A stretch of DNA of 64,000 bases, from NCBI GenBank assembly GCA_036406655.1, contig DASXAP010000039.1, positions 1-64,000 of the forward strand, read 5' to 3'. The notes beneath the pieces were generated by a model. That model was given only the letters and a program-made list of their open reading frames with translations. It did not search any database and was not told the DNA's origin. Of this stretch, positions 8,490 through 18,002 are shown piece by piece (position 1 is the stretch's first letter; every line of letters starts with the position of its first letter). A program made the position numbers and the translations under genes. Source of the stretch: VAZQ01 sp036406655 (GTDB lineage: Bacteria > Pseudomonadota > Alphaproteobacteria > Rhizobiales > Xanthobacteraceae).

Positions 8490-9887
8490 TTATCGCTCGA
8501 CCACGGCAAGGGTCGCGCGCTCGGGCCGCCCCGCGCGGCGCGTCCCGTGCAGGAGCTTCATCAGCTCTCGCACCGAGCCCAGGTTTTCCAGATCGGCGAC
8601 TGCATCGATCGTCGCCTCGACCGCGGACGGGGCAAGCACGCCCGCCGCATAGGTGCGGAATTTGCTCTCGATCTGGGCGCGCGACAGCGGGTTCTCGGGC
8701 GAGCCGAGAGGGTGATCGCAGCGGGCGCCGATCGTGCCGTCGTCCGTCTCGATCTCGACCACCGCCTGCACGCCGCTCAGTGCCGCGTCCGGCCGCATCT
8801 CGATCTGCTCGGCCGCCGCCCGCCGCATTTTCGGATCGTCGTAGCGGGCGGGCTCGAACTGGGCGAGCGTCAGCTCCCGGTCGTGCAGGATCACGGCCGC
8901 GGTGTAATGCCCCGATATCAGCGCGTCGAACTTGGCCCGGTAGCGGGCGAGCTTGCCGTGCAGATCGAACGCCGGCTGGCTCAGCGCCACACGGACTTTT
9001 CTCACTCGGGCAGGATCGATCTTGTGGCGCCCGAAGAGGTCGAAGAGCGCGGTGTTCATGCCCTGGATCGACGAGGCGGACGGCCACCGGCGCAACGCGA
9101 TCTGCTCGAGCTCCCAGCGTTTGCCGAGATCGGCGGTGGCGGCCTCGGGGCGGCCGCCATTGGTGTAGACCTGGTAGAGGCCGCCGTCCCCGGCGGTCAG
9201 AAATTCGCGCGTCGCGAGAAAGCCCTGCTCGGCCAGCAAGGCCGCCAGCAAGCCCGAGAGCGCGCCGCGGCACTGGTGGAACTTGACCGTCGGCGTTCCC
9301 CACGCTGCGAAGGTGCCGGCGGCCTGGCTGCCGGCGAGGCCGAACGCTCGGGCCATGGTCTCGGTGTCGCACCGGCGGAGTCGGCCGACCGCCGCGGCGG
9401 CACCGAACGGGCCCAGCACGCCGGGACCGTGCCATCCCTTGGCCCGGAAGCTCTGATAGTCGAGCCCGATCCCGACCCGCGTCGTCACTTCGCATCCGGC
9501 GGCGATGGCGACAAGCAGGTCACGACCCGGCAGGCCGTCGCGCTCGGCGATCGCCAAAGCCGGCGGGATCACTTCCGGCGTCACATGGGTCAGCGTCGGC
9601 CGGTGCACGTCGCACATGGTGACAGCGGTGACGAGATAGCCGTTGAGAATCGTCGCGCCGGCGAGCGAGAGCCGGCCGCCGCCGATGACCGTGCTTTCGC
9701 TGGATTGGGCCAGCCCGGCGGCGAGGGCGGCGACCTGCCGTGTCTCTTCGCCCCGGTGCCCGGCGACTGCACACGCCAAGGTGTCGAGCAGGATGTCCTT
9801 GCAGCGATGGCGCACGCTTCCCGGAAGGTCCTCGTATCGCAAGCCTGCAGCAAAGCCGGCCAGCTGCCCGGTGACATCCGCCGTCAT
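8490..9887 (-). CDS. MmgE/PrpD family protein
   Basis: This protein of about 465 residues belongs to the MmgE/PrpD family, whose best-known member dehydrates 2-methylcitrate; many homologues have other or unknown diacid or lyase roles. Family hallmarks are the DILLDTLACAVAGH start, HPTLTHVTPEVIPPALA-like and GWHGPGVLGPFGAAAAVGRL blocks, and the KFHQCRGALSGL region. The ATG at 9887 (MTADVTGQ) with a GGAGA site is chosen over an in-frame start 16 codons upstream. No methylcitrate synthase or lyase is nearby, so propionate metabolism is unlikely. The cluster suggests action on an organic acid made from the imported compound. Confidence 0.88.
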   Translation of the reverse strand: MTADVTGQLAGFAAGLRYEDLPGSVRHRCKDILLDTLACAVAGHRGEETRQVAALAAGLAQSSESTVIGGGRLSLAGATILNGYLVTAVTMCDVHRPTLTHVTPEVIPPALAIAERDGLPGRDLLVAIAAGCEVTTRVGIGLDYQSFRAKGWHGPGVLGPFGAAAAVGRLRRCDTETMARAFGLAGSQAAGTFAAWGTPTVKFHQCRGALSGLLAALLAEQGFLATREFLTAGDGGLYQVYTNGGRPEAATADLGKRWELEQIALRRWPSASSIQGMNTALFDLFGRHKIDPARVRKVRVALSQPAFDLHGKLARYRAKFDALISGHYTAAVILHDRELTLAQFEPARYDDPKMRRAAAEQIEMRPDAALSGVQAVVEIETDDGTIGARCDHPLGSPENPLSRAQIESKFRTYAAGVLAPSAVEATIDAVADLENLGSVRELMKLLHGTRRAGRPERATLAVVER

Positions 9888-9990
9888 GCAATTCTCCGTT
9901 TGCGAGGCCGTTGTCGGGGAAATCCGAGATGACATCGTAATGGGAATCCCGCGCCGCAGGCAACCCGCGGGCGCTCGCAGAGCCGCCGCG

Positions 9991-12900
9991 CTATGCGGGA
10001 TCCGAGACTTCCGCGATGGCCTTGCCGCGATCCGCGCTCCCGCGCTGCTCGGGTGACGACATTGTCACGACCGGTGCGGTGGCGGCTTCCTTCGACGGCG
10101 GCTCATCGGTCTTTCCGATGAACCGCCCGAATATCCGCCAGGTCAAGCGACCGAAGTCGTCCATGATGGTGAAGAATGCCGGCACGAACAGCAAGGACAG
10201 CAGTGTCGAGACGAGAAGGCCGCCGATGACCGAGATCGCCATCGGTGCGCGGAACTCGCCGCTCGAGCCGACCGCGAAGGCGCTCGGCAGCATGCCGGCG
10301 ATCATGGCAATCGTGGTCATGATGATCGGGCGAGCCCGCTTCCGGCAGGCATCGACGATCGCCGCCGTGCGATCGATCCCGGCATGCATGCTCTCGATCG
10401 CAAAATCGATCAGCATGATCGCATTCTTGGTGACGATCCCCATCAGCATCAGGATGCCGATGATCACCGGCAGCGTGAGCGGCAGCGAGGCGATCAGCAG
10501 CGCCAGGATCGCGCCGGTGATCGACAGCGGCAGCGAGAACAGGATCGTCAGCGGATGCAGCAGGCTCGCGAACAGGATCGCGAGCACGATGTAGACCATC
10601 ATCAGGCCGTTGCGCATGGCCGAGCCGAATTCCTCGAACAGCTGGCCCTGCAGCTCGGCGTCGCCGGCCTCGTTGAGCTTGACCCCGGGCGGGAGGTTCC
10701 TCATCACCGGCAGCGACTTGATCGCCGCCAGCGCCTCGCTGAGCGCCGCGCCCCCGACCAGGTCCGCTTCCACGCTGGCCTGGCGCTGGCGGTCGAACCG
10801 GTTGATGCTGGTCGGGCCCTCGCCGAAGCTGATGTCGGCAAGCGCCACCAGCGGCACCCCGGCGCCGCGCTGCGAGGGGACCCGGATCTGCTCGAGCACC
10901 TGCCGGTCGGCGCGCGCATTCTCCTCGAGCAGCACCCGGATCGGGATGCTGCGGTCGCCGGCGTCGAATTTCGGCAGCGCGGGTCCGACATCGCCGATGG
11001 TGGCGACGCGGATGGTTTCCGACAGGTTCTCGGTCGATACCCCCAGCCGCACTGCGAGCTCGCGCTGCGGATAGATGCGCAGCTCGGGCCGGTTGAGCGC
11101 GGCGCTGGAGACGATGTTGCTCACCATCGGCAGGCGCCGCATCTGCCAGGCCAGCTCGGCCGCGACGCTCGCCGCCACCGTGCTGTCATCGCCGGTCAGG
11201 ATCAGGCTGATGTTCCGCTGTCCGACGTCGTCGAGAAACCAGTAGCGGATGTCGGGGATTTCCGACAGGTCACGCCCGATCTCATGCTCGAGCTGCTGCT
11301 GCGACAGCGATCGCGTCGACTTCGGCACATAATTGATCGTGAGCGTTGCCTTGCGCACGTCGGCGGTGGCGGGCCGGATACGGCCGCCGTCGACGTAGAC
11401 GCTCTCGACCTCGGACCGGCCCAGGATGCGGTCGGCGACCAGCCCGCTGAGCGCCTCGGTGTCGACGAGCTGCGAGCCGGGGGGCAGCTCCAGCGCCAGG
11501 ACCGAGCGCGCACTGTCCAGCGGCGGCATGAAGCCGGACGGCAGGGTACGCGTGCTTGCGAGCGTGCCCGCAAACAGGATCACGCCTGTCACGACCGTGA
11601 TCCACCGATGGCGGACCGCCCAGCCCAGAAGGCCGGTATAGGCGCGGGTCATGCGTCCGTCGGCCTTCTCGGCACGGTGTGCATGCGGGGCGAGGAAATA
11701 GGCAGCGAGCAGCGGGGTTATCAGCCGCGCGACCAGGAGCGAGAACAGCACCTGCACCGAGACGGTCACCCCGAACTGCTTGAAGAACTGGCCGGGGACC
11801 GACGACATGAAGCTCGCGGGCAGGAACACCGCGACGATGGTGAGGCTGATCGCGATCACCGCCAGCCCGATCTCGTCGGCCGCCTCGATCGACGCCCGAT
11901 ACGGCGATTTGCCCATCGCCATGTGGCGGGCGATGTTCTCGATCTCGACGATGGCGTCGTCCACCAGGATGCCGACGCTCAACGTGATCGCCAGCAGGCT
12001 CACCACGTTGAGCGAGAAACCGAGCACGTTCATCACCCAGAACGCAGGCAGGATCGACAGCGGCAGCGTGATCGCCGCGATGATCGTCGCCCGCCAGTCG
12101 CGCAGGAACAGGAACACGACCAGGATCGCGAGGACGGCGCCTTCGTAAAGCGTCTGCACCGCGGCCTTGTAGGTGCCGTGGGTATGGGTGACGGAGCTGT
12201 CGATCAGCCTGAGCTCGAGCTCGGGATGCGCCGCCCTGATCGATTCGATGCGGGCGGCGACCGCGTCGGCCACCGCCACGTCGCTCGCCCCCTTCGCGCG
12301 CACGATGCTGACGGCGACGACCGGCGTGCCGTTGAACCGGGCGAAGGTGCGCTGCTCGGCGATCGAATCGGTCACCAGCCCCAGATCGTCCAGCCGGACC
12401 TCGCCTCCGGCCGGCAGCGCTATCCGGGTGGCCTGCAGGTCGGCGAGCGTCTTGGCGCCGGCAAGCGTCCGGATGGCCTGATCCCGGCCACCCATCTCGG
12501 CCCGGCCTCCGGCGACGTCGACATTGCTGCCGCGGAGCTGCCGGCTTACATCGAGCGGGGTCAGTCCGACGCCCTGCAGACGGACCGGGTCGAGCCCCAC
12601 CCGGATCTCGCGCTCGACGCTCCCGGTGCGCTCGACGCTGGCGACCCCGCGGACGCCTTGCAGCTCGCGGATCACGACGTCCTCCACGAAATAGGAGAGC
12701 TGCTCGGGCGTCTTCCCCGGGGCGATGGCGGCGTAGGTGAGGATGGGCAGGCCCGTCACGTCGATGCGACGGACCAGCGGCTCGTCGACACCGCGCGGAA
12801 GCTCGGCGCGGACGCGGGCGACGGCGTCCTTGACGTCATTGAGCGCACGATCAGTATCGCTGCCCAACCGGAAGATGATCGTGGTGCTCGAGATTCCGTC

Positions 12901-13161
12901 GGTGACGGCCGAGGTGATGTGCTGGACCCCGGCAACGCCGGCGACCGCGTCCTCGATCTTTCTCGTGACCTTGCTCTCCAGCTCCCCGGGGGAAGCGCCG
13001 AACTGGGCAACCGCGACGCTTATCTGAGGAACATCGATGTTCGGCGTGTAGGTGATCGGCAACCTGGCGAAGTTGAAGTAGCCGAGCGCAACCACTGCCG
13101 CGGCCATCACCAGTGGCGGGATCGGGTGCCGAATCGACCAGGCCGATACGTTGAGTGCCAT
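9991..13161 (-). CDS. RND efflux pump inner-membrane subunit, AcrB/HAE1-like
   Basis: This 1056-residue proton-driven RND transporter has the full AcrB-type architecture: an N-terminal membrane segment, two large periplasmic porter domains and two six-helix membrane bundles. The proton-relay pair Asp401-Asp402 is present (GILVDDAIVEIEN), and the matching Lys occurs in the second half (GIVTKNAIMLIDF). It starts 7 bp after a LivF-type ATPase stop, so it is almost certainly on the liv message. No membrane-fusion protein or outer-membrane channel gene is in the window; those partners would have to come from elsewhere. Export of a toxic substrate, intermediate or analogue of the imported compound is inferred. 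Confidence 0.92.
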   Translation of the reverse strand: MALNVSAWSIRHPIPPLVMAAAVVALGYFNFARLPITYTPNIDVPQISVAVAQFGASPGELESKVTRKIEDAVAGVAGVQHITSAVTDGISSTTIIFRLGSDTDRALNDVKDAVARVRAELPRGVDEPLVRRIDVTGLPILTYAAIAPGKTPEQLSYFVEDVVIRELQGVRGVASVERTGSVEREIRVGLDPVRLQGVGLTPLDVSRQLRGSNVDVAGGRAEMGGRDQAIRTLAGAKTLADLQATRIALPAGGEVRLDDLGLVTDSIAEQRTFARFNGTPVVAVSIVRAKGASDVAVADAVAARIESIRAAHPELELRLIDSSVTHTHGTYKAAVQTLYEGAVLAILVVFLFLRDWRATIIAAITLPLSILPAFWVMNVLGFSLNVVSLLAITLSVGILVDDAIVEIENIARHMAMGKSPYRASIEAADEIGLAVIAISLTIVAVFLPASFMSSVPGQFFKQFGVTVSVQVLFSLLVARLITPLLAAYFLAPHAHRAEKADGRMTRAYTGLLGWAVRHRWITVVTGVILFAGTLASTRTLPSGFMPPLDSARSVLALELPPGSQLVDTEALSGLVADRILGRSEVESVYVDGGRIRPATADVRKATLTINYVPKSTRSLSQQQLEHEIGRDLSEIPDIRYWFLDDVGQRNISLILTGDDSTVAASVAAELAWQMRRLPMVSNIVSSAALNRPELRIYPQRELAVRLGVSTENLSETIRVATIGDVGPALPKFDAGDRSIPIRVLLEENARADRQVLEQIRVPSQRGAGVPLVALADISFGEGPTSINRFDRQRQASVEADLVGGAALSEALAAIKSLPVMRNLPPGVKLNEAGDAELQGQLFEEFGSAMRNGLMMVYIVLAILFASLLHPLTILFSLPLSITGAILALLIASLPLTLPVIIGILMLMGIVTKNAIMLIDFAIESMHAGIDRTAAIVDACRKRARPIIMTTIAMIAGMLPSAFAVGSSGEFRAPMAISVIGGLLVSTLLSLLFVPAFFTIMDDFGRLTWRIFGRFIGKTDEPPSKEAATAPVVTMSSPEQRGSADRGKAIAEVSDPA

Positions 13162-13168
13162 CGCGCCC

Positions 13169-13897
13169 TCACACCGACAGGAAGCTGCGCTGGGCCGCGG
13201 TGTCCCTGGCGAGATCGGTCATCGGGCCTTCCCAGCGGAGCTGTCCCTTCTCCAGCACATAGACCCGGTCCGCGACAAGCTCGGCGAAATGGATGTTCTG
13301 CTCGGAAAGCAGCACCGACAACCCCTCCTGCTTGAGCTCGACAATGGTGTTCGCCATCTGCTCGACGATCACCGGCGCCACGCCTTCGGAGGGCTCGTCG
13401 AGCGCGACCAGCAGCGGATTGCCCATCAGCGTGCGGGCCACGGTCAGCATCTGCTGCTCTCCGCCGCTCATCTGCGACCCCCGCCGGCCCGGCATGCGGC
13501 CGAGATTGGGAAAAATGGCAAACAGCTTCTCCGCCGTCCAGGTCGGGGCGGTGCGCCCGTCAGGAAAGCGGTGCACCCCCTGACGGCCGACATCGAGATT
13601 TTCCAGCACGGTGAGCTCGGAAAAGACGCGGCGGTCCTCGGGAACGAAACCGAGCCCCCGTCGCGCAATCTCGAACGGCTGCAGTCGCGATATGTCCTCA
13701 CCCCCGAAGCGCAGGATACCACTGCGCCGCGGGATCAGCCCCATCAGCGCCTTGATCGTCGTCGACTTGCCGGCACCGTTGCGGCCCATCAGCGCCACCA
13801 CCTCCCCCGTCCCTATCGTGAACGACAGGTCGAACAGGATCTGCGCCGCACCGTACCAGGCATTGAGCGCGCGCACCTCGAGCAATGGCGTGCTCAT
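13169..13897 (-). CDS. Branched-chain amino acid-type ABC transporter ATPase, LivF-like
   Basis: This 242-residue LivF-type nucleotide-binding subunit has Walker A GRNGAGKS, signature MSGGEQQM and a Walker B VALDEPSEGVAP region. It overlaps the upstream LivG-like gene by 4 bp and ends 7 bp before an RND pump gene. It belongs to a complete Liv set: binding protein, fused permease, LivG and LivF, with LivF last as in the classical order. The aligned motifs and length are ordinary for the family. The transported compound is unknown but probably not simply leucine, given the catabolic neighbours. Confidence 0.92.
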   Translation of the reverse strand: MSTPLLEVRALNAWYGAAQILFDLSFTIGTGEVVALMGRNGAGKSTTIKALMGLIPRRSGILRFGGEDISRLQPFEIARRGLGFVPEDRRVFSELTVLENLDVGRQGVHRFPDGRTAPTWTAEKLFAIFPNLGRMPGRRGSQMSGGEQQMLTVARTLMGNPLLVALDEPSEGVAPVIVEQMANTIVELKQEGLSVLLSEQNIHFAELVADRVYVLEKGQLRWEGPMTDLARDTAAQRSFLSV

Positions 13898-14667
13898 CCC
13901 CGCAGTCCCGCGCGCGGCGTGAACGTCCTGCCGGTGCCGAGATAGACCTCCTGCACCTGGCGGTTCGCCCGGATCTCGTCGGCGTTGCCGGCGGCGATCA
14001 AGGCTCCGCGCGCGAGCACGAGAATGCGGTCGGCATGGGCGAAGACCACGTCCATCGAATGCTCCGTGAACAGCACGGACAGCCTGCGCTGCAGCACGAG
14101 CTGCTTGACCAGCATGATGAGCTCGCTCCTCTCCTGCGGGGCCATGCCGGCCGTCGGCTCGTCCATCAGCAGCAGTCGCGGATCGTTGGCCAGCGCGAGC
14201 GCGAGCTCGACGCGCTTGACGTCGCCATAGGCAAGCTCCTTGCAGGCACGCTCGGCGGCGTCCGCCATGCCGACCTGCGCGAGCAGCTCGAGGGCGCGGC
14301 CGCGGTGGCGCGCAGCCATCGGAGCCGCGAAACGAAAGATTTCACGGTTGTGGCTCACCAGCGCGAGCTGCACGTTCTCGATCACGGTCATCGTCCCGAA
14401 CGTGGCGGCGACCTGAAAGGTGCGCCCGACGCCGAGCCGCCATATCTCGCGGGGGGGAAGGCCCACGATGCTGCGATCAGCCAGCCGAACGTCGCCGGCG
14501 TCGGGCGCGAGCTGGCCGTTGATCATGTTGAAGCATGTCGACTTGCCGGCCCCGTTGGGGCCGATCATGGCGAGAAACTCGCCTTCGGCGACGTCGAAGC
14601 TGACGGCGTCGACTGCGCGGACGGCGCCGAACGCCTTGCACAGCTCGCGCACGGAGAGGACACTCAT
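13894..14667 (-). CDS. Branched-chain amino acid-type ABC transporter ATPase, LivG-like
   Basis: This 257-residue LivG-type ATPase has Walker A GPNGAGKS, a LAYGDVKRVELALAL signature of the LivG kind, and Walker B LLLMDEPTAGM with a downstream TEHSMD H-loop. It follows the fused permease gene by 6 bp and overlaps LivF by 4 bp (ATGA), so the subunits are translationally coupled. It shows normal motifs, unlike the divergent signature of the LivG-like protein encoded on the + strand at the start of the window. The two Liv systems are therefore separate paralogues rather than a recent duplication. Confidence 0.92.
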   Translation of the reverse strand: MSVLSVRELCKAFGAVRAVDAVSFDVAEGEFLAMIGPNGAGKSTCFNMINGQLAPDAGDVRLADRSIVGLPPREIWRLGVGRTFQVAATFGTMTVIENVQLALVSHNREIFRFAAPMAARHRGRALELLAQVGMADAAERACKELAYGDVKRVELALALANDPRLLLMDEPTAGMAPQERSELIMLVKQLVLQRRLSVLFTEHSMDVVFAHADRILVLARGALIAAGNADEIRANRQVQEVYLGTGRTFTPRAGLRG

Positions 14668-14673
14668 CGCCGC

Positions 14674-16566
14674 TCATCCCCGCCGCTTGCCCCGCGCGGC
14701 GAATGCCTGCCCGCCGAGTGTCCCCACGATCCCGCCGGGAAATACCAGGACCAGCAGCAGGATGACGGCGCCGAGCAGGCCGCGCCAGAATGCGGTCTGG
14801 CGCATGATCGTGTCCTGCAGGACCGGAAAGACGCTGGCGCCGACGATCGGGCCGATCAGGGTCTGTATGCCGCCCAGCAGCACCATCACCATCGCATCGA
14901 TCGAACGCGATACCGAGGCGAGCTCGGGTGAGATCGTGCCCTTTGCGAAAGCGAACACTCCGCCGGCGATCCCGGCGAACAGGCCGGCGATGGCGAAACC
15001 GATCCAGTGCACGCGCTTGACGTTGATGCCGATGGCTTCCGCCCGCAGCGGCGCGTCCCGCCCCGCCCGCATGGCGTAACCGAACGGCGCCAGCAGGAAG
15101 CGGCGAAGCAGCAGCACGCCCGCCGACGCGCAACCGAGCGCCAACAGATAAAACCCCGGACGGCTGTCGAAGGGAGCCTGCGGCCAGATGCCGAGAATCC
15201 CGTTCGATCCGCCGGTGACGTTCTCCCACTGGAACAGGACCGACCACACGATCTGGGCGAAGGCGAGCGTCAGCATCGCCAGGTACACTCCCGACAGGCG
15301 CACGGCGAACCAGCCGAACAGCAGCGCTCCGCCCAGCGCGGCAACGGGCGCAGCGATCAGCGCCGCCCACATCGGCGCGGCGAGAAACTTCACCATCAGC
15401 GCGGCGCCGTAGGCTCCAAGACCGAAATAGGCGGCGTGCCCGAACGAGTGCATGCCCCCCGGCCCCATGATGAAATGCAGCGAGGTTGCAAACAGGACGG
15501 CGATCAGCACGTCGATCGCGAGGACCAGAGCGTATGGTGCGCTGGCATTGGCAAACGGCAAGAGCAGCAATCCCGTCAATACCGCCGCCCCGGCGAGCTT
15601 GAGCGGCGTCCCGGCCGCCCGCACCGGGTCCTCCGTCTCGACCGCCTGCCGGACCGTCGCCTGCGGCGCGCCGAGCAGGCCGTAGGGGCGTGCAACCAGA
15701 ACGACGGCCATGACGATGAACTCGGCAACGAGCGTGAGCTTGGAAAAATTGACGGCGAAGGCGCCGAAATGCACGAGCCCGAGGCCGATGCACAGCGCCT
15801 TGACCTCGGTGATGATCACCGCGGCGAGGAAGGCGCCGGTGATTGAGCCCATGCCGCCGACGACCACGACCACGAACGCCTCTCCGATGACGATCAGGTC
15901 GAGCGACAGGTTGGCGGGCTCGCGCGCCACCTGCAGCGCGCCGCCGAACCCGGCCAGGAACGCGCCGAGCGCGAACACGACCGTGAACAGCATCGCCTGA
16001 TTGACGCCGAGCGCGCCGACCATCTCGCGGTCCTGCGTGGCGGCGCGGATCAGGCGCCCGAACCGGGTTCTTGCCAGCATCAGATGCAGGAGCAGCAGCA
16101 CGAAGGGGCCGACGAGCATCAGAAACAGATCGTAGCTGGGAAACCGGCGACCGAGAATCTCGATCGAGCCGCGCAGTCCGGGAGCGCGCGGTCCGAGCAG
16201 GTCTTCCGGTCCCCAGAGGAATTGGGCAACATCGTTGATGACCAGCACCAGCGCGAAGGTCGCAAGCAGCTGGAACAGCTCCGGTGCCCGATAGATCCGC
16301 CGCAGCAACAGGATCTCGATCAGCGCGCCGAGCGCTCCCACGATCAGCCCAGCGGCGGGAATGCCGCCCCAGAAGCCCAGCGCACCGCCCACCCCGGTGG
16401 CGAAGCTGTAGGCGAGATAGAGCCCCAGCATGTAGAGGGAGCCGTGGGCGATGTTGATGATGCGCGTGACGCCGAAAATCAGCGACAAGCCGGCGCCGAC
16501 CAGGAACAGGCTCGAGGCCGCGGCGAGCCCGTTCAGCGCCTGAAAGATGAAAGCTTCAGGTGCCAT
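14674..16566 (-). CDS. Fused LivH-LivM ABC permease
   Basis: This 630-residue polytopic membrane protein joins two permease subunits that are usually separate. Residues 1 to about 290 are LivH-like, with the GVTRIINIAHGSLYMLG motif and GGMGSITGAF. From about residue 330 it is LivM-like, with GPGGMHSFGHAAYFGLGAYG, the VRLSGVYLAMLTLAFAQI block and LLGGIQTLIGPIVG. A short charged linker follows the first half. Such fusions are known among Liv systems in Proteobacteria. The gene lies 130 bp after the binding protein gene and 6 bp before LivG. Confidence 0.92.
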   Translation of the reverse strand: MAPEAFIFQALNGLAAASSLFLVGAGLSLIFGVTRIINIAHGSLYMLGLYLAYSFATGVGGALGFWGGIPAAGLIVGALGALIEILLLRRIYRAPELFQLLATFALVLVINDVAQFLWGPEDLLGPRAPGLRGSIEILGRRFPSYDLFLMLVGPFVLLLLHLMLARTRFGRLIRAATQDREMVGALGVNQAMLFTVVFALGAFLAGFGGALQVAREPANLSLDLIVIGEAFVVVVVGGMGSITGAFLAAVIITEVKALCIGLGLVHFGAFAVNFSKLTLVAEFIVMAVVLVARPYGLLGAPQATVRQAVETEDPVRAAGTPLKLAGAAVLTGLLLLPFANASAPYALVLAIDVLIAVLFATSLHFIMGPGGMHSFGHAAYFGLGAYGAALMVKFLAAPMWAALIAAPVAALGGALLFGWFAVRLSGVYLAMLTLAFAQIVWSVLFQWENVTGGSNGILGIWPQAPFDSRPGFYLLALGCASAGVLLLRRFLLAPFGYAMRAGRDAPLRAEAIGINVKRVHWIGFAIAGLFAGIAGGVFAFAKGTISPELASVSRSIDAMVMVLLGGIQTLIGPIVGASVFPVLQDTIMRQTAFWRGLLGAVILLLVLVFPGGIVGTLGGQAFAARGKRRG

Positions 16567-16696
16567 GGAAGAAGGCCGCGCGACCTCGGCAGGATCGCCG
16601 GCCGCAGCGGCTCGACAGCGGGCGTTGCATGAAGACGATTTTGCCGGCCGTCTGCGCCGGATGCGGCAGCGGTGGCAACGGCCCGGACGGCCGCGC

Positions 16697-17914
16697 TCAA
16701 TTCATCGCCGCTTCCGGTCGCAACTTCTTCACCTCCTCGTCGGACGGCTGCACGCTCGCTCCGTCGACATACTTGAAATCGGCCATGGTCCCCTTGCCGT
16801 TCTTGAGCGCGATCTTCCCGACGAAGGCGCCCATCGTCCCCTGATGGTCGATGGCGCGGAATTCGTACGGCCCGAGCGGACTTTCCACCTTGAGGCCGCG
16901 GAAGGCGGCGATCAGCTTGTCAGTGTCGGTCGCCCCCGCCTTGCCGATGCCGGCAGCGAGCGACTTCATCGTCTCGTACCCTACCAGCGAGCCCAGGCGC
17001 GGGTAATCGTTCCACCGTTTCTCATAGGCGGCGACGAACGCCTTGTGAGCCGGCGTCTCGATCGCGTCCCAGGGATAGCCGGTGACGATCCAGCCGACCG
17101 GCGCCTCGTCCTTGAGCGGATCGAGGTATTCCGGCTCCCCGGACAGCAGGCTCACGACGGTGCGGTTGCGGAACGTGTTGCGGGTCGTCCCTTCGCGGAC
17201 CAGCTTGGCGAGATCCGGCCCGAACAGGACGTTGAAGATGGCGTCGGGCCTGGCGTCGTCGATCGCCTGCGCCACCGCCCCGGCATCGACGCGGCCGAGC
17301 GGGGTCGCCTGCTCGCTGACGAACTCCACATCGGCCTGCGCCTTCCTGAGCATCTGCTTGAACCAGCCGGCCGCCGACTGCCCGTATTCGAAGTTCGGAT
17401 AAATGATCGCCCAGCGTTTCTTCCTGGCAGCGACCGCGTCCGGCATCAGCATCGCCACCTGCATGTAGGTCGAGGGGCGCAGGCGGAACGTGTAGCGGTT
17501 GCCGTCCTGCCAGGTGATCTTGTCGGTGAGCGGCTCGGCCGCGAGAAAGAACACCTTCTCCTTTCCGGCGAACTCCGTCACCGCGAGCCCGATATTGGAC
17601 AGAAAGGTGCCGGCGATGATGTTGACCCCTTCACGGGTGACGAGCTCGTTGGCGACCCGTACGGCGTCACCGGGATTGGCGCCGTCATCGCGCGAGACGA
17701 CTTCGAGCTTTCTGCCCAGCACACCGCCCCTGGCGTTGATCTCCTCGACCGCGTGCTCCCAGCCCTTGCGATAGGGATCGAGAAAGGCCGGCTGCGCCTT
17801 GTAGCTGTTCAGCTCGCCGATCTTGAGCGTGCTCTGGGCAAGCGCAGGGACGCCGAGCCCGACCGCCGCAACGCTCGCCGCGGCCATGCCGATGAGACGA
17901 AACCCGATAACCAT
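16697..17914 (-). CDS. ABC transporter substrate-binding protein, Liv/HAAT type (type I periplasmic binding fold)
   Basis: This 405-residue periplasmic binding protein has an N-terminal signal (basic start, hydrophobic core, cleavage near ALAQS). The mature part has the Leu/Ile/Val-binding family fold: LKIGELNSY, NARGGVLGRKLEVVSRDD, then NELVTREGVNIIAG, and a closing domain with YPNFEYGQSA. It is the substrate-specificity subunit for the fused permease and ATPases encoded immediately downstream. An alpha/beta hydrolase and a cyclase-family hydrolase lie upstream on the same strand and may act on the same compound. Homologues of this subtype commonly bind aromatic or amide compounds; the ligand here is not deducible. 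Confidence 0.9.
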   Translation of the reverse strand: MVIGFRLIGMAAASVAAVGLGVPALAQSTLKIGELNSYKAQPAFLDPYRKGWEHAVEEINARGGVLGRKLEVVSRDDGANPGDAVRVANELVTREGVNIIAGTFLSNIGLAVTEFAGKEKVFFLAAEPLTDKITWQDGNRYTFRLRPSTYMQVAMLMPDAVAARKKRWAIIYPNFEYGQSAAGWFKQMLRKAQADVEFVSEQATPLGRVDAGAVAQAIDDARPDAIFNVLFGPDLAKLVREGTTRNTFRNRTVVSLLSGEPEYLDPLKDEAPVGWIVTGYPWDAIETPAHKAFVAAYEKRWNDYPRLGSLVGYETMKSLAAGIGKAGATDTDKLIAAFRGLKVESPLGPYEFRAIDHQGTMGAFVGKIALKNGKGTMADFKYVDGASVQPSDEEVKKLRPEAAMN

Positions 17915-18002
17915 GCTGATGCTCCATGCACCCGGAAAGGGTCGCCGACGCGGTAGCCGGAACAGTCGAGCTGCCCCTCGCCTGTGTCAAGATCGCTCCG
18001 CC

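Noticed and set aside
6654..9932. A 1092-codon open frame on the + strand spanning three minus-strand genes
   Set aside because: It crosses three well-supported genes and their ribosome-binding sites, with shadow-like composition.
10384..13335. A 983-codon open frame on the + strand opposite the RND gene
   Set aside because: It is antisense to a gene with complete RND motifs. Its composition is Arg/Asp/Gly/His-rich without any domain, the usual shadow in high-GC DNA.
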